A DNA stretch of 19,536 bases, taken from DATLEX01 sp035525015. GTDB taxonomy: Bacteria; Acidobacteriota; Thermoanaerobaculia; Gp7-AA8. Under the pieces are notes generated by a model. It saw nothing but the letters and a program-made list of their open reading frames with translations, was not told the DNA's origin and ran no database searches. The position numbers and the translations under genes were made by a program. The stretch is from the NCBI GenBank assembly GCA_035525015.1, contig DATLFC010000224.1:1-19536 (forward strand). The letters run 5' to 3'. The first letter of the stretch is position 1, and each line of letters begins with the position of its first letter. Below are positions 1-9,209 of the stretch, in pieces.

Positions 1-2
1 AT

Positions 3-1934
<1,932 letters not shown>

Positions 1935-1938
1935 GCCC

Positions 1939-2688
1939 CTGACCAGACGAACGGTTCTCATCACCGGCGGGGCCCGCGGCATCGGGCGCGTGACGGCCAT
2001 GCACCTCCTCATGGAGGGATGGAACGTCGCCATCACCTACAACACCTCGGCGGACGCGGCCACGGCATTCGAGGAAGAAGCGAAGGCGACGCTCTCCAAG
2101 GACGCGCCGCAGGTCTGCATCGTGCGCGGCGACGTCCGCGATCACGTCCGCTCGCGCGAGATCGCCGACATCGTCTCGCACCGTTTCGGCACCGTCGACG
2201 CTCTGGTGAACAACGCCGGGATCCGTCGCGACGCGCTGCTCTACAACATGACCGACGATCAGTGGCGCGACGTCATCGATACGAACCTCGACGGCGCATG
2301 GGCGATGACGAAAGCCGTGCTCCCGCTGATGATGCAGCAGCGCAGTGGATCGATCGTGAACGTCGCCTCGCTCTCCGGCCTGCACGGCGTGGCCGGACAG
2401 ACGAACTACTCGGCGGCGAAGGGGGCCCTCATCGCCATGACGCGATCGCTGGCGCGGGAGGTGGCGCGGGGAGGCATCCGCGTGAACTGCGTCGCGCCGG
2501 GTCTGGTGGACACGGACATGATCGGCGAGCTCGATCCGGAAGCGCGCAAGGAGATGATCCGCCAGATCCCGATGCGCCGCATCCTGCGCGCGGACGAGGT
2601 GGCGGCCGGCATCGCCTTCCTGCTGTCCGAGGATGCCAGCGGAATTACGGGGCAGGTGCTGTGTATTGATGGCGGGGCATCCGCGTGA
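1939..2688 (+). CDS. SDR-family reductase, FabG-like (3-oxoacyl-ACP / acetoacetyl-CoA reductase type)
   Basis: This is a short-chain dehydrogenase/reductase of 249 residues if begun at CTG 1939. The first ATG/GTG/TTG in frame (GTG 1990) would remove the beta-1 strand and the glycine-rich cofactor motif TGGARGIG (residues 9-16), so the true start must be upstream. CTG 1939 sits 7 bases after a strong GAGGAGGGG Shine-Dalgarno at 1923-1931. Other family marks are NNAG near residue 92, Asn116, Ser144, Tyr157 and Lys161 (the catalytic tetrad) and the C-terminal GQVLCIDGG. FabG-type enzymes reduce 3-oxoacyl thioesters with NAD(P)H. Next to acs, an acetoacetyl-CoA reductase role is possible but unproven. 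Its stop overlaps the next start by four bases (GTGA). Confidence 0.88.
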   Translation: MTRRTVLITGGARGIGRVTAMHLLMEGWNVAITYNTSADAATAFEEEAKATLSKDAPQVCIVRGDVRDHVRSREIADIVSHRFGTVDALVNNAGIRRDALLYNMTDDQWRDVIDTNLDGAWAMTKAVLPLMMQQRSGSIVNVASLSGLHGVAGQTNYSAAKGALIAMTRSLAREVARGGIRVNCVAPGLVDTDMIGELDPEARKEMIRQIPMRRILRADEVAAGIAFLLSEDASGITGQVLCIDGGASA

Positions 2689-3581
2689 TCTGGCTCTCCG
2701 TCGTCATTCCCACCTACAACCGCCTCCCCATGCTTCAGCGCGTGCTCGACTCGCTGGCGCGGCAGGAGGATGCGCCGCCATTCGAGACGATCGTCGTCGA
2801 TGACGGATCGACCGACGGAACCGCGGCCGTCGCCGGCGCGCGCGGCGATGTGGTGTTCCGCTCACAGCAGAACTCCGGTCCCGGCCGGGCACGCAACGAA
2901 GGCGTCCGCCTGGCGAAGGGGCGGTACGTGGTCTTCATCGGCGACGACACCGTTCCCGTACCGCGTTTCCTCGCCGAGCATGCCCGCGTGCACCGCGAGT
3001 CGGGAGATGACCCTCTCCTCGCTGCCCTCGGCTACACCGGCTGGCCGGACAGTGATCGCGTCACCGCATTCATGGACTACATCAACGACTTCGGCCTGCA
3101 GTTCGGCTACAAGCTGATCCGCGACGGCGAGATCGTTCCCTTCAATTTCTTCTACACGTCGAACATCTCCATCGACCGGCAGCTGCTGCTCGATCATCCG
3201 TTCGACACGACCTTCCCCGCCGCGGCGTGGGAGGACATCGAGCTCGCCTATCGCCTCGACCGCAAGGGATTGAAGATCCGCTACAACGCGAAGGCGGTGA
3301 CGCGCCACTACCACCCCATGACGGTCGATTCGTTCGCCCGGCGCCAGTACACCGTCGGCAAGTCGGGCGCGATCTTCTATCGGAAACACCCGGAGCTCGC
3401 CCACTTCCTCGGCGTGCACGAGCTGGAGACGCGGCGCCTTGCTGATGAACGGCAGCTCGCAAAACTGCAGCGCCGCGCCCGCCTCGGCGAACACTTCCGC
3501 TTCCTGGCCAGACCCGCCGTGTTCGAAACGTTGATGCGCGAGCACTATCTGCGCGGGTTGCGCGATGGCTTGAGCGAATGA
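2685..3581 (+). CDS. Family 2 glycosyltransferase
   Basis: This is a 298-residue GT-A fold glycosyltransferase without obvious membrane helices, probably transferring a sugar from a nucleotide-sugar donor in the cytoplasm. The N-terminus SVVIPTYNR, the VVDDGSTDG block (residues 37-45) and GDD (86-88, the DXD-like metal/nucleotide site) define the family. WEDIELAYR (182-190) carries the usual catalytic-base ED pair. The start is GTG 2685, overlapping the TGA of the SDR gene by four bases; an ATG start is not available at the conserved N-terminus. The stop overlaps the tmk start (ATGA). The sugar and acceptor cannot be read from sequence. Its place between a lipid-type reductase and replication genes gives no clear pathway. 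Confidence 0.9.
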   Translation: MIWLSVVIPTYNRLPMLQRVLDSLARQEDAPPFETIVVDDGSTDGTAAVAGARGDVVFRSQQNSGPGRARNEGVRLAKGRYVVFIGDDTVPVPRFLAEHARVHRESGDDPLLAALGYTGWPDSDRVTAFMDYINDFGLQFGYKLIRDGEIVPFNFFYTSNISIDRQLLLDHPFDTTFPAAAWEDIELAYRLDRKGLKIRYNAKAVTRHYHPMTVDSFARRQYTVGKSGAIFYRKHPELAHFLGVHELETRRLADERQLAKLQRRARLGEHFRFLARPAVFETLMREHYLRGLRDGLSE

Positions 3582-4222
3582 CCGCCATGTTCATCTCCTT
3601 CGAGGGGCCGGAAGGATCCGGCAAGACCACGCAGATTGGCAGGCTCGCCGAGCAACTTCGCCGGCGCGGCGTCGACTGCGTCGTGACGAAGGAGCCGGGC
3701 GGCACCCCGCTCGCCGACCGGATCCGCGCCATTCTGCTCCACCCCGAGAGCAGCATGGACAGGCTGACGGAGCTTCTCCTCTATGCCGCGTCGCGGCGGC
3801 AGCATGTGATCGAAGTGATCAGGCCCGCCCTCGACCGCGGTGCCGTCGTCCTCTGCGACCGTTTCACCGACGCCACCCTGGCCTATCAGGGTTTCGGACG
3901 CCTTCTCGACCTCGACCGGCTCCGCACGCTCAACGAGTGGGTGACCGGGGGTCTTCATCCGGATCTGACTCTCCTTTACGACATCGACGAAGAGGCCGGG
4001 CTGAGGCGTGCGCAGTCGCGGAATGCACGGGCCGCCAATGCCGAGGGAAGGTTCGAGAGGGAGGACATCCGCTTCCATCGGCGGGTCCGTGAAGGCTATC
4101 TCGCGCTGGCGACGGCGGAGCCGCGGCGGTTCGTCGTCCTGGACGCCGAGGGCTCGATCGACGAGGTCTTCGAAAGGACACTGGCCGTGCTGCGCGAGCG
4201 CGCGCCGGAGATCGTCCGATGA
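3578..4222 (+). CDS. tmk: Thymidylate kinase (dTMP kinase)
   Basis: This enzyme phosphorylates dTMP to dTDP with ATP, an essential step in dTTP synthesis. The 214-residue length is typical. Visible motifs are the Walker A loop GPEGSGKT (residues 10-17), EPGGTP (39-44), which contacts the nucleotide, and the DRF motif (94-96) in the stretch VLCDRFTDATLAYQG. The arginine-rich LID region lies near residues 145-160. ATG 3578 overlaps the upstream glycosyltransferase stop by four bases, and a second in-frame ATG at 3587 is an alternative. The 3' end overlaps holB by ATGA. The tmk-holB pairing is a widespread bacterial arrangement and supports both calls. Confidence 0.97.
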   Translation: MTAMFISFEGPEGSGKTTQIGRLAEQLRRRGVDCVVTKEPGGTPLADRIRAILLHPESSMDRLTELLLYAASRRQHVIEVIRPALDRGAVVLCDRFTDATLAYQGFGRLLDLDRLRTLNEWVTGGLHPDLTLLYDIDEEAGLRRAQSRNARAANAEGRFEREDIRFHRRVREGYLALATAEPRRFVVLDAEGSIDEVFERTLAVLRERAPEIVR

Positions 4223-5004
4223 CAACGGCGTCCGATCTCCTTCTCGACACGGCGCGGCGCGGCGAGCTTCCGCACTCGATCATTCTTCACGGGCCGTCGC
4301 GGGACGAGCTGCGCGCCGTGGCGCTGGGACTGGCCAGAACGCTGAACTGTCTTCGCGGCACGACCGGCGATGACTGCCCGGTGTGCGATCGCATCGAGCG
4401 CCGTCTCCATCCCGACGTCCACTTCATCGACGTGGCGGGCGACCGGAAGCTGATCAGCATCGAACAGATCCGCGATCTCGTCGCCGAAGCCACGCTGCGC
4501 CCCTACGAGGGGCGTACCAAGGTGTTCGTCATCGATCCCGCCGATGCGATCAGCGTGAACGGATCGAACTCTCTGCTGAAGACTCTCGAAGAACCGTCGC
4601 GTGATACGACCTTCGTCCTTCTCACCCGCTCGCCCGACCTTCTCCTCCCCACGATCCGTTCCCGATCGCAGGCAATTTACGTCGGCGGCGAGGCGCCGTC
4701 CGACGAGGAGCTGGCGTCGTTCATCCGCGAGGCGCTCGGCCGTTTCGGCAGGCAGGGCGACACGGCGGCGCTGCTCACCATCGCTGCCGCCGTTGCAAAG
4801 CGCGAGGAAACGAGCGACGCGATCGCGCTCCTCGGCTCTCTTCTCTGCGACGCCGCCGCCGGCCGTCTCGACCTGGGCGATCGCATTCCAGTCGATCGTA
4901 TTCTCGCCGCGGCCGACGGCACGACCGCCGCGTTGCGCGCGCTCGCGGTGAACGCCGACGCCCGTCTGGTCGTGGAGCAGGCGCTTGCACGACTGGTGGA
5001 GTGA
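4219..5004 (+). CDS. holB: DNA polymerase III delta' subunit, clamp loader
   Basis: Delta' is a structural subunit of the clamp loader that places the sliding clamp on DNA. The protein has 261 residues, shorter than the roughly 310-330 usual, and seems to lack part of the C-terminal collar domain. The ISIEQIRDLVAEA segment, VFVIDPADAISVNGSNSLLKTLEEP and the following FVLLTRSPDLLLPTIRSR are diagnostic. The P-loop position reads GPSRDEL, without GKT, so ATP binding is likely lost, as known for many delta' proteins. Three of the four usual zinc cysteines are seen (Cys44, 53, 56), and the SRC motif reads SRS. It is the last gene of the operon. Confidence 0.93.
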   Translation: MTTASDLLLDTARRGELPHSIILHGPSRDELRAVALGLARTLNCLRGTTGDDCPVCDRIERRLHPDVHFIDVAGDRKLISIEQIRDLVAEATLRPYEGRTKVFVIDPADAISVNGSNSLLKTLEEPSRDTTFVLLTRSPDLLLPTIRSRSQAIYVGGEAPSDEELASFIREALGRFGRQGDTAALLTIAAAVAKREETSDAIALLGSLLCDAAAGRLDLGDRIPVDRILAAADGTTAALRALAVNADARLVVEQALARLVE

Positions 5005-5015
5005 ATTACACAAAA

Positions 5016-5203
5016 AAGAACGACCCCGCCTTGCGGCGGGGTCGGGGGAACCGTTACTGGATGGACGGGCGTGATTCGCTCGGTGGCGAGTTGTTACGAT
5101 CGGTAAGATTCAAAGAAGCGTTCAGAGGAAACTACTTCAGGCAGGCTGGTACAACAGAAAGCTCCTCCCGCCTCGGCCATCCAGTAAACCCTTTGACTGC
5201 GTT
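5016..5203 (-). ncRNA. Structured small RNA with 6S RNA architecture (candidate ssrS)
   Basis: This stretch between convergent holB and the GerMN gene has no credible protein but all parts of a small RNA gene: promoter, roughly 190-nt transcript and intrinsic terminator. The predicted RNA closes with a perfect 11-bp helix (TTACTGGATGG, minus 5187-5177, with CCATCCAGTAA, minus 5064-5054). An internal loop and a GGCG/CGCC helix follow. Next comes a large bubble whose 5' side is purine-rich GGAGGAGC and whose 3' side holds a small hairpin (CTCG/CGAG, 5079-5090). An upper arm begins with GTTGTAC pairing to GTAACAAC with one bulge (5090-5097 with 5149-5155). Rod shape, central bubble with a 3'-side hairpin, and length match 6S RNA, which binds sigma70-RNA polymerase. 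It lacks SRP RNA or tmRNA signatures. Folded by hand; no covariance search was possible. Confidence 0.62.
5022..5043 (-). terminator. Intrinsic terminator of the structured RNA gene
   Basis: A perfect 9-bp stem (GACCCCGCC at 5022-5030 and GGCGGGGTC at 5035-5043) closes a 4-base loop. On the minus strand it is followed by a U-rich tract, since positions 5012-5020 read CAAAAAAGA(A) on the plus strand. On the plus strand no T-run follows, so it works for leftward transcription. It lies 18 bases past the holB stop and may also slow transcripts leaving that operon. Confidence 0.8.
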
Positions 5204-5209
5204 GCGGAG

Positions 5210-5240
5210 ATTATCGCACAACTTGTGAAAATTTTCTCAA
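5210..5240 (-). promoter_or_regulatory. Sigma70-type promoter of the 6S-like RNA
   Basis: On the minus strand a GATAAT -10 element (5215-5210) is preceded by TGC (5218-5216), giving an extended -10. A TTGAGA -35 element lies at 5240-5235 with a 19-base spacer. The predicted start is A at about 5203-5202. A second possible promoter lies just upstream (TTGTCA 5259-5254, 17-base spacer, GAAAAT 5236-5231). Tandem promoters are known for some 6S RNA genes. Confidence 0.6.
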
Positions 5241-5360
5241 TGTAACAGATCTTTGACAAGCCCTTTTTTCCCTGTGAGATAACCAGCGCTCATGGAATCA
5301 GGCTCCTCGGAAGACGGAACGACTGTTCGGTCCCGGTTTCTTTCACCGCCACCCGAATCG

Positions 5361-5894
5361 TTACCGCTGCACCAGGGCGGCGTTCGGCGTGAATGGGCGC
5401 CCCAGCGAGATGTGTCCACCCAGTGTTTCGGCCGTACCGCCGTTGAGAAGGACCCGCACCCGCTTCGCATCCGGAAAATTCGAGACGACGGTCTGCACGA
5501 CCGAGTGGATGGCCATCAATTCCTGGTGGGTTCCGGTCGGCCAGCCGTCGGTCAGCGTCTGGCCGCCGAGATCGACCACGGCGGTCCCGTCCGGCAGGAG
5601 GTAGGCGCCGCGGACGGTGGTGTCGGGCGGAAAGAGCGGCGGCACGCCGGCGTTGGCGGAGCCCTTCAGAAGCTCGCGCATCACCAGCGGCAGCGCCGCG
5701 GCAGGATTTTCGGGCAGCGCGACGTTCCGCTGCTCCGCCACGAGGAGCTGCGCCGGCGATTCGTAGAACAGTGCCACCGGCCGCATGGCCACTTTGTTCT
5801 CGACGCTGAGATTCGAGGTAATCGGCTTTTCTTCCGTGCGGCAGGAAGCGAGTGCCAGAGCGATGACCAGGATGACTGCCGTGCGCCGACCCAC
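5361..5894 (-). CDS. GerMN-domain lipoprotein
   Basis: This is a 177-residue exported protein. The N-terminus has a short basic head, a hydrophobic stretch and a lipobox ending LALASC, with the acylated cysteine at residue 18. The remainder matches the GerMN domain, named from the spore germination protein GerM: VALFYESPA, the ALPLVMRELLKG helix, GTAVVDLGG, and the late HQELMAIHSVVQTVVSNFP with VRVLLNGG. The start is GTG 5894, directly after the TAA of the amidase gene (5897-5895), so the two are co-transcribed and probably translationally coupled. GerMN domains are thought to bind envelope components, and pairing with an amidase suggests a peptidoglycan-related periplasmic role. No sporulation genes are seen here. 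Confidence 0.85.
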   Translation of the reverse strand: MGRRTAVILVIALALASCRTEEKPITSNLSVENKVAMRPVALFYESPAQLLVAEQRNVALPENPAAALPLVMRELLKGSANAGVPPLFPPDTTVRGAYLLPDGTAVVDLGGQTLTDGWPTGTHQELMAIHSVVQTVVSNFPDAKRVRVLLNGGTAETLGGHISLGRPFTPNAALVQR

Positions 5895-7439
5895 TTACGT
5901 CCCGGTCCTGCCTTTCTGCTCGACAGCGGCCGTCGGACGGATCCCGCCGGTCAGCGGCGGCTCCGGCCGCGCAGGCTGCAGAATTCCGATCCGCGTCTCG
6001 TAGTCGGTCTTGTAGCGCTCCACCGCTCTGACGATCGCCTCCACCATCATGTCCTGGAAGGCGCTCGACTGGAGCTTCGACTCCTCCTCGGGATTCGTGA
6101 TGAAGCCGATCTCGACGAGCGCGGCCGGCATCGTCGCGCCGAGGAGGACTTTGAACGGCGCCTGCTTGACACCGCGGTTCCGGACGCCGGTGGCGCGGTT
6201 CATCTCTTCCTGGATCGCCTGCGCGAAACGACTCGATTCCTGAAGGTACTCCTGATGCGCGAGATCCCAGAGGATGAGCTGCAGATCGCCGTCGCCGCTC
6301 CCGCCCGCGGCGTTTTCCGTCTCCGCGGCACGGCGCGCCAGCTCGTCGGATGCCTCGAGCGACAGAAAGTACGTCTCGCTTCCCCTGGCATCCTTGACCA
6401 CTGCCGCGTTCATGTGCACGGAGAGAAAGAGATCCGCTCTGTACTGATTGGCAAGCGCGGTGCGCTGATCGAGCGATACGATGCTGTCGTCCTCGCGCGT
6501 GAGAATCACGCGCGCTCCGAGACGCGACTGCAGCGCCCCGGCGAGCTTCCGCGCCACATGAAGGGCGACGTCCTTCTCCATCACGCCGGTCGGCCCGACG
6601 GCGCCGACTTCCTTTCCGCCATGACCCGGATCGATGACGATCGTCCGGATCCCGGCCGGCTCGGTGCGCCGGCGGATCCCCGGCTGCGGCATCACCGGCG
6701 CCGGAACCGAAGTGGTCGCCGCGCGCCGCAGATCGAGAACGATCCGAAACGGATTCTCGAGGCGATACGCGTCGCCGGCCACGTCGGGCGAGGCCAGTCC
6801 GATGCGCAGCTCCCGCCCTGCAAACGCCGCCCCGGTCACGTTCGGATCATCGATGTTCTGCGTCCCGAACGGCGCCTGGATCGGGCCGCGGAAACGGATG
6901 ACGTACGCGCCCCCTTCTTTCGCCAGCGTGTACTCGACCGGTGAAGCGAGCGTCACCACCACCTTCGAAATGTCGCCGAGGTTCGTCACCGAAAACTGCG
7001 CGGAGACGGCAACCTGCTGCAGCGGCCGCACGATCATCGTATTCGCCGCCGCATCCCACGACGCCTCCAGTCCTGCCGCGCGGCTGAGGTATCCCTGAAA
7101 GAACTGCCACGGCACGTAGGGACGGCCGTCGAAGATCACCGGCACGGCCGGCATCTCGATCAGATCCTCCCCCGCCACGGCATAGCGGCTGTCGGGGCCG
7201 AACGCTCCCGCCACCCCGTTGAGCGTCAGACGAAACCCCGTGCTCTCCGGACTCATCGTTCCGCCCAGCGCCGCGATCACCTCGCCCGCCGAGACGTAGG
7301 TCTGCCCTGCCGCATGGACGACGGTGATCGGATGATCACCCGACGGCGTGCGGAGCATCGCCGGGTTCGGGACCTGCGCGAAGACCATCGAGGCGACGCC
7401 GAGAAAGGCGGCTGCGCCGGGAAGTAAGAGACGTTTCAT
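5895..7439 (-). CDS. Secreted N-acetylmuramoyl-L-alanine amidase (Amidase_3) with AMIN domain
   Basis: This zinc amidase cuts the bond between MurNAc and L-alanine in peptidoglycan, in the periplasm. ATG 7439 gives 514 residues; the frame is open further upstream but without a signal peptide. From the start come a signal peptide (cleavage after about residue 21, VFAQ), then a copper-amine-oxidase-N-like segment with GQTYVSAGEVIAALGG and RPYVPWQFF (about 30-130), then an AMIN-like beta domain (about 135-235). The catalytic domain follows from about 265: IDPGHGG (zinc His), GVMEKD (zinc Glu), SVHMNA (zinc His) and ALVEIGFITN (catalytic Glu). AMIN domains target such amidases to the division site. 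The GerMN gene follows with no gap. Confidence 0.95.
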   Translation of the reverse strand: MKRLLLPGAAAFLGVASMVFAQVPNPAMLRTPSGDHPITVVHAAGQTYVSAGEVIAALGGTMSPESTGFRLTLNGVAGAFGPDSRYAVAGEDLIEMPAVPVIFDGRPYVPWQFFQGYLSRAAGLEASWDAAANTMIVRPLQQVAVSAQFSVTNLGDISKVVVTLASPVEYTLAKEGGAYVIRFRGPIQAPFGTQNIDDPNVTGAAFAGRELRIGLASPDVAGDAYRLENPFRIVLDLRRAATTSVPAPVMPQPGIRRRTEPAGIRTIVIDPGHGGKEVGAVGPTGVMEKDVALHVARKLAGALQSRLGARVILTREDDSIVSLDQRTALANQYRADLFLSVHMNAAVVKDARGSETYFLSLEASDELARRAAETENAAGGSGDGDLQLILWDLAHQEYLQESSRFAQAIQEEMNRATGVRNRGVKQAPFKVLLGATMPAALVEIGFITNPEEESKLQSSAFQDMMVEAIVRAVERYKTDYETRIGILQPARPEPPLTGGIRPTAAVEQKGRTGT

Positions 7440-7481
7440 TCGATCCACCCCACCCTGCCGTTGTGGCGTGCTTCGGCCCCG

Positions 7482-7490
7482 ATTATCGCA
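7482..7490 (-). promoter_or_regulatory. Extended -10 promoter for the amidase-GerMN operon
   Basis: The minus strand reads TGCGATAAT, the same nine bases as the extended -10 of the 6S-like RNA. It lies 42 bases upstream of ATG 7439. No good TTGACA-like -35 is seen, which is acceptable for an extended -10 promoter. Confidence 0.5.
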
Positions 7491-7515
7491 CGCGCAGCGT
7501 GGTAGGCTCGCCGCG

Positions 7516-8100
7516 ATGAAACGCCTCCTCGTTCTTCCCGCTGCACTGCTCCTCGGGTGCAATCTCACCGAGGCGCCGTTGCCGCAGCAACCGCTCAGCC
7601 GCGAGCCGGTCAGCGTCCGCGGATGGGTCGCCGACGTGGAGGGCGCCAACAAAGGCGAGCTCCAGACTCCCGAGACCGAAGGAGCCCGGCTTCAGGAGCT
7701 CTTCCAGGCCACCAGCATCTGGGTCGAAGGCGCGGAGTACGTCTCCGGCGGCCTCGCCGAGAACGGCGCGTTCATTCTGCTCGACGTTCCCCCCGGCCAG
7801 GCCACGATCGGATTCAACGCTCCCGGCGCCGAGAACGCCACGCTGCACCTCGAGAACATCCCCGGAAACGCCGACGTGCTCATCCCTGCCATTCTTCTGA
7901 AGCCGGGCGGCGCGACCCTCCTCCAGCCCGAAGGTGTGATCGTGCGCCTCGCTGCGAACACCGCCGAACCGCGAGGAACCGACCTGGTCGCCACCGTCGC
8001 CGGCGTCGAGGTGCCTGTCATCGAGGTTCCGGTCAACGCTCTCATCGACCGGCGCGACTACCCCGAGCGCGGCATCCGCCCCGTCGCCATCGTGAAGTAA
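7516..8100 (+). CDS. Putative lipoprotein of unknown function
   Basis: I do not recognise the family. ATG 7516 gives 194 residues beginning with MKRLLVLPAALLLGC, a compact signal peptide with a lipobox whose cysteine is residue 15. The rest is rich in Val, Gly, Ala and Pro with regular short strands, suggesting a beta-sandwich (for example VSVRGWVADVEG, GAFILLDVPPGQATIGF, VIVRLAANT). The GAFILLDVPPGQATIGF segment resembles the prealbumin-like carboxypeptidase-regulatory fold, but this is only a resemblance. It is divergent from the amidase gene. A TAGGCT hexamer at 7503-7508 lies 7 bases before the ATG and no Shine-Dalgarno is visible, so the mRNA may be leaderless. Confidence 0.72.
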   Translation: MKRLLVLPAALLLGCNLTEAPLPQQPLSREPVSVRGWVADVEGANKGELQTPETEGARLQELFQATSIWVEGAEYVSGGLAENGAFILLDVPPGQATIGFNAPGAENATLHLENIPGNADVLIPAILLKPGGATLLQPEGVIVRLAANTAEPRGTDLVATVAGVEVPVIEVPVNALIDRRDYPERGIRPVAIVK

Positions 8101-8104
8101 AGAT

Positions 8105-8178
8105 GTGTCATTCCGAGCGGAGCGAGGACTCCCTCATTCAGGGGGATTCCTCGCCGTCTTCGCGGCTCGGAATGACAC
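8105..8178. repeat. Inverted repeat element, GTGTCATTCCGAGC family
   Basis: GTGTCATTCCGAGC (8105-8118) is matched by its exact reverse complement at 8165-8178. The inner flanks read GGAGCGAGGACTCC on one side and a version of GGAATCC/CGGCGAAGACGCGG on the other. It lies between the converging lipoprotein and dehydratase genes. A related copy occurs at 19148-19269. No U-run follows, so a terminator role is not evident. Confidence 0.85.
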
Positions 8179-8181
8179 CCC

Positions 8182-9147
8182 TCAGCGGATCAATTCGCAG
8201 AACTTCTGCATGTCGATATTGCCGCCCGATACGACGGCGACGATCGGTCCCTCCCCCGCCTTTCCCGACAATGCGGCGGCCACCGCCAGCGCTCCCGCTC
8301 CCTCCGCGATCACCCGCGCTTTCTCGGACACGAGTCGCATGGCGCGGCACACGTCATCGAGCGACACGACGATCGAGCCGTCGACGATGCCCTGCATCCG
8401 CTCCCACATCCGGGGAAAGATGCTCTTACCGCCGGCGCCGTCGACGAACGAGGCCTGCCATCGTTCGAACACGCGCGGCGCGCCGGCCGCGAACGACGCC
8501 GCACCGGGGGCGGCGGTCTCCGGTTCCGCGCCGAGGATCTTCACCCTGGGGGCGAGCGCACGAACGGCGCTGCCGATTCCGGCCACCAGTCCGCCGCCGC
8601 CGATCGCGGCCACGACCGTTTTCACGCTCGGCAGGTCGTCGAGGATCTCCAGCCCGACCGTGGCGTTGCCGGCAATGAAGTCGTGATCGTCGAACGGATG
8701 GACGAAGGCTCCCTCCACGCCAGGAAACGATCGATCCTCCATCGCTTTCCAGCAGGCGTCGAACGGCGCCTTGACCAGGCGTGCGCCGAGGTCGCGCATC
8801 CGCTGGACCTTCGTCTCCGCGGCCGTCTCGATGACCACGACCGTGCACGGTGCGCCGGCCGCGCGCGCCGCGTACGCGACGCCCTGCCCGGCATTACCGG
8901 CGCTGATCGTCCAGACGCCTTGCGCGCGCGCCTCCGGGTCGAGCATCGCCACGGCGTTGGCCGCACCGCGGATCTTGAAGGCGTTGATCGGCTGCAGATT
9001 CTCGAGCTTCAGCCAGATCTCCGGCGCGTCCATCCCGTGCAGCAGCCGGACGAGCGGCGTCCGCACCGCCACGCCGCGAATCCGCTCGCGCGCGGCGCGG
9101 ATGTCGTCGAGCGTGACCGGACGGACCGGAGGAGGTGCGGCGCCCAT
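8182..9147 (-). CDS. PLP-dependent threonine/serine dehydratase
   Basis: This fold-type II PLP enzyme of 321 residues probably deaminates threonine or serine to the 2-oxo acid. The catalytic lysine is Lys58 in INAFKIRGA. The phosphate-binding glycine loop is GGGG at 183-186, and SGGN near the C-terminus contacts the pyridine nitrogen. There is no C-terminal ACT regulatory domain, so it resembles the short catabolic or serine-racemase-like group rather than full-length biosynthetic IlvA. Hydroxyaspartate ammonia-lyase is another possible activity. ATG 9147 lies 9 bases after a TAGAAT hexamer (minus 9162-9157) and lacks a Shine-Dalgarno, suggesting a leaderless mRNA. The next gene starts 62 bases away on the other strand. 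Confidence 0.9.
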   Translation of the reverse strand: MGAAPPPVRPVTLDDIRAARERIRGVAVRTPLVRLLHGMDAPEIWLKLENLQPINAFKIRGAANAVAMLDPEARAQGVWTISAGNAGQGVAYAARAAGAPCTVVVIETAAETKVQRMRDLGARLVKAPFDACWKAMEDRSFPGVEGAFVHPFDDHDFIAGNATVGLEILDDLPSVKTVVAAIGGGGLVAGIGSAVRALAPRVKILGAEPETAAPGAASFAAGAPRVFERWQASFVDGAGGKSIFPRMWERMQGIVDGSIVVSLDDVCRAMRLVSEKARVIAEGAGALAVAAALSGKAGEGPIVAVVSGGNIDMQKFCELIR

Positions 9148-9156
9148 GGGTCCCGC

Positions 9157-9162
9157 ATTCTA
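9157..9162 (-). promoter_or_regulatory. -10 hexamer of a likely leaderless dehydratase promoter
   Basis: TAGAAT on the minus strand lies 9 bases before the ATG at 9147. That spacing would put the transcription start at or within a few bases of the start codon. No convincing -35 is visible. Confidence 0.4.
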
Positions 9163-9209
9163 TGGGAGCGCTGCGCGGCACTGGTACGCCTCATGCTCCG
9201 CCCCGCATC

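Noticed and set aside
5001..5228. A 75-codon plus-strand frame spanning the gap after holB
   Set aside because: It runs through the terminator and the structured RNA, has no family resemblance, and the RNA features explain the region better.
5253..5282. Rightward TTGACA followed by GAGATA as a promoter
   Set aside because: The -10 is poor and no plus-strand gene follows; the minus-strand promoter signals here are better.
5292..6944. A 550-codon open frame on the plus strand
   Set aside because: It is antisense to the well-supported GerMN and amidase genes and has Arg/His-rich shadow composition.
7348..7515. N-terminal extension of the lipoprotein gene from 7348
   Set aside because: It would bury the signal peptide and lipobox at residue 57 and overlap the divergent amidase start; ATG 7516 gives a proper lipoprotein.
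8105..8178. CRISPR-like or intrinsic terminator interpretation of the inverted repeat
   Set aside because: There is only one pair of arms with no spacer periodicity, and no U-run follows the stem.
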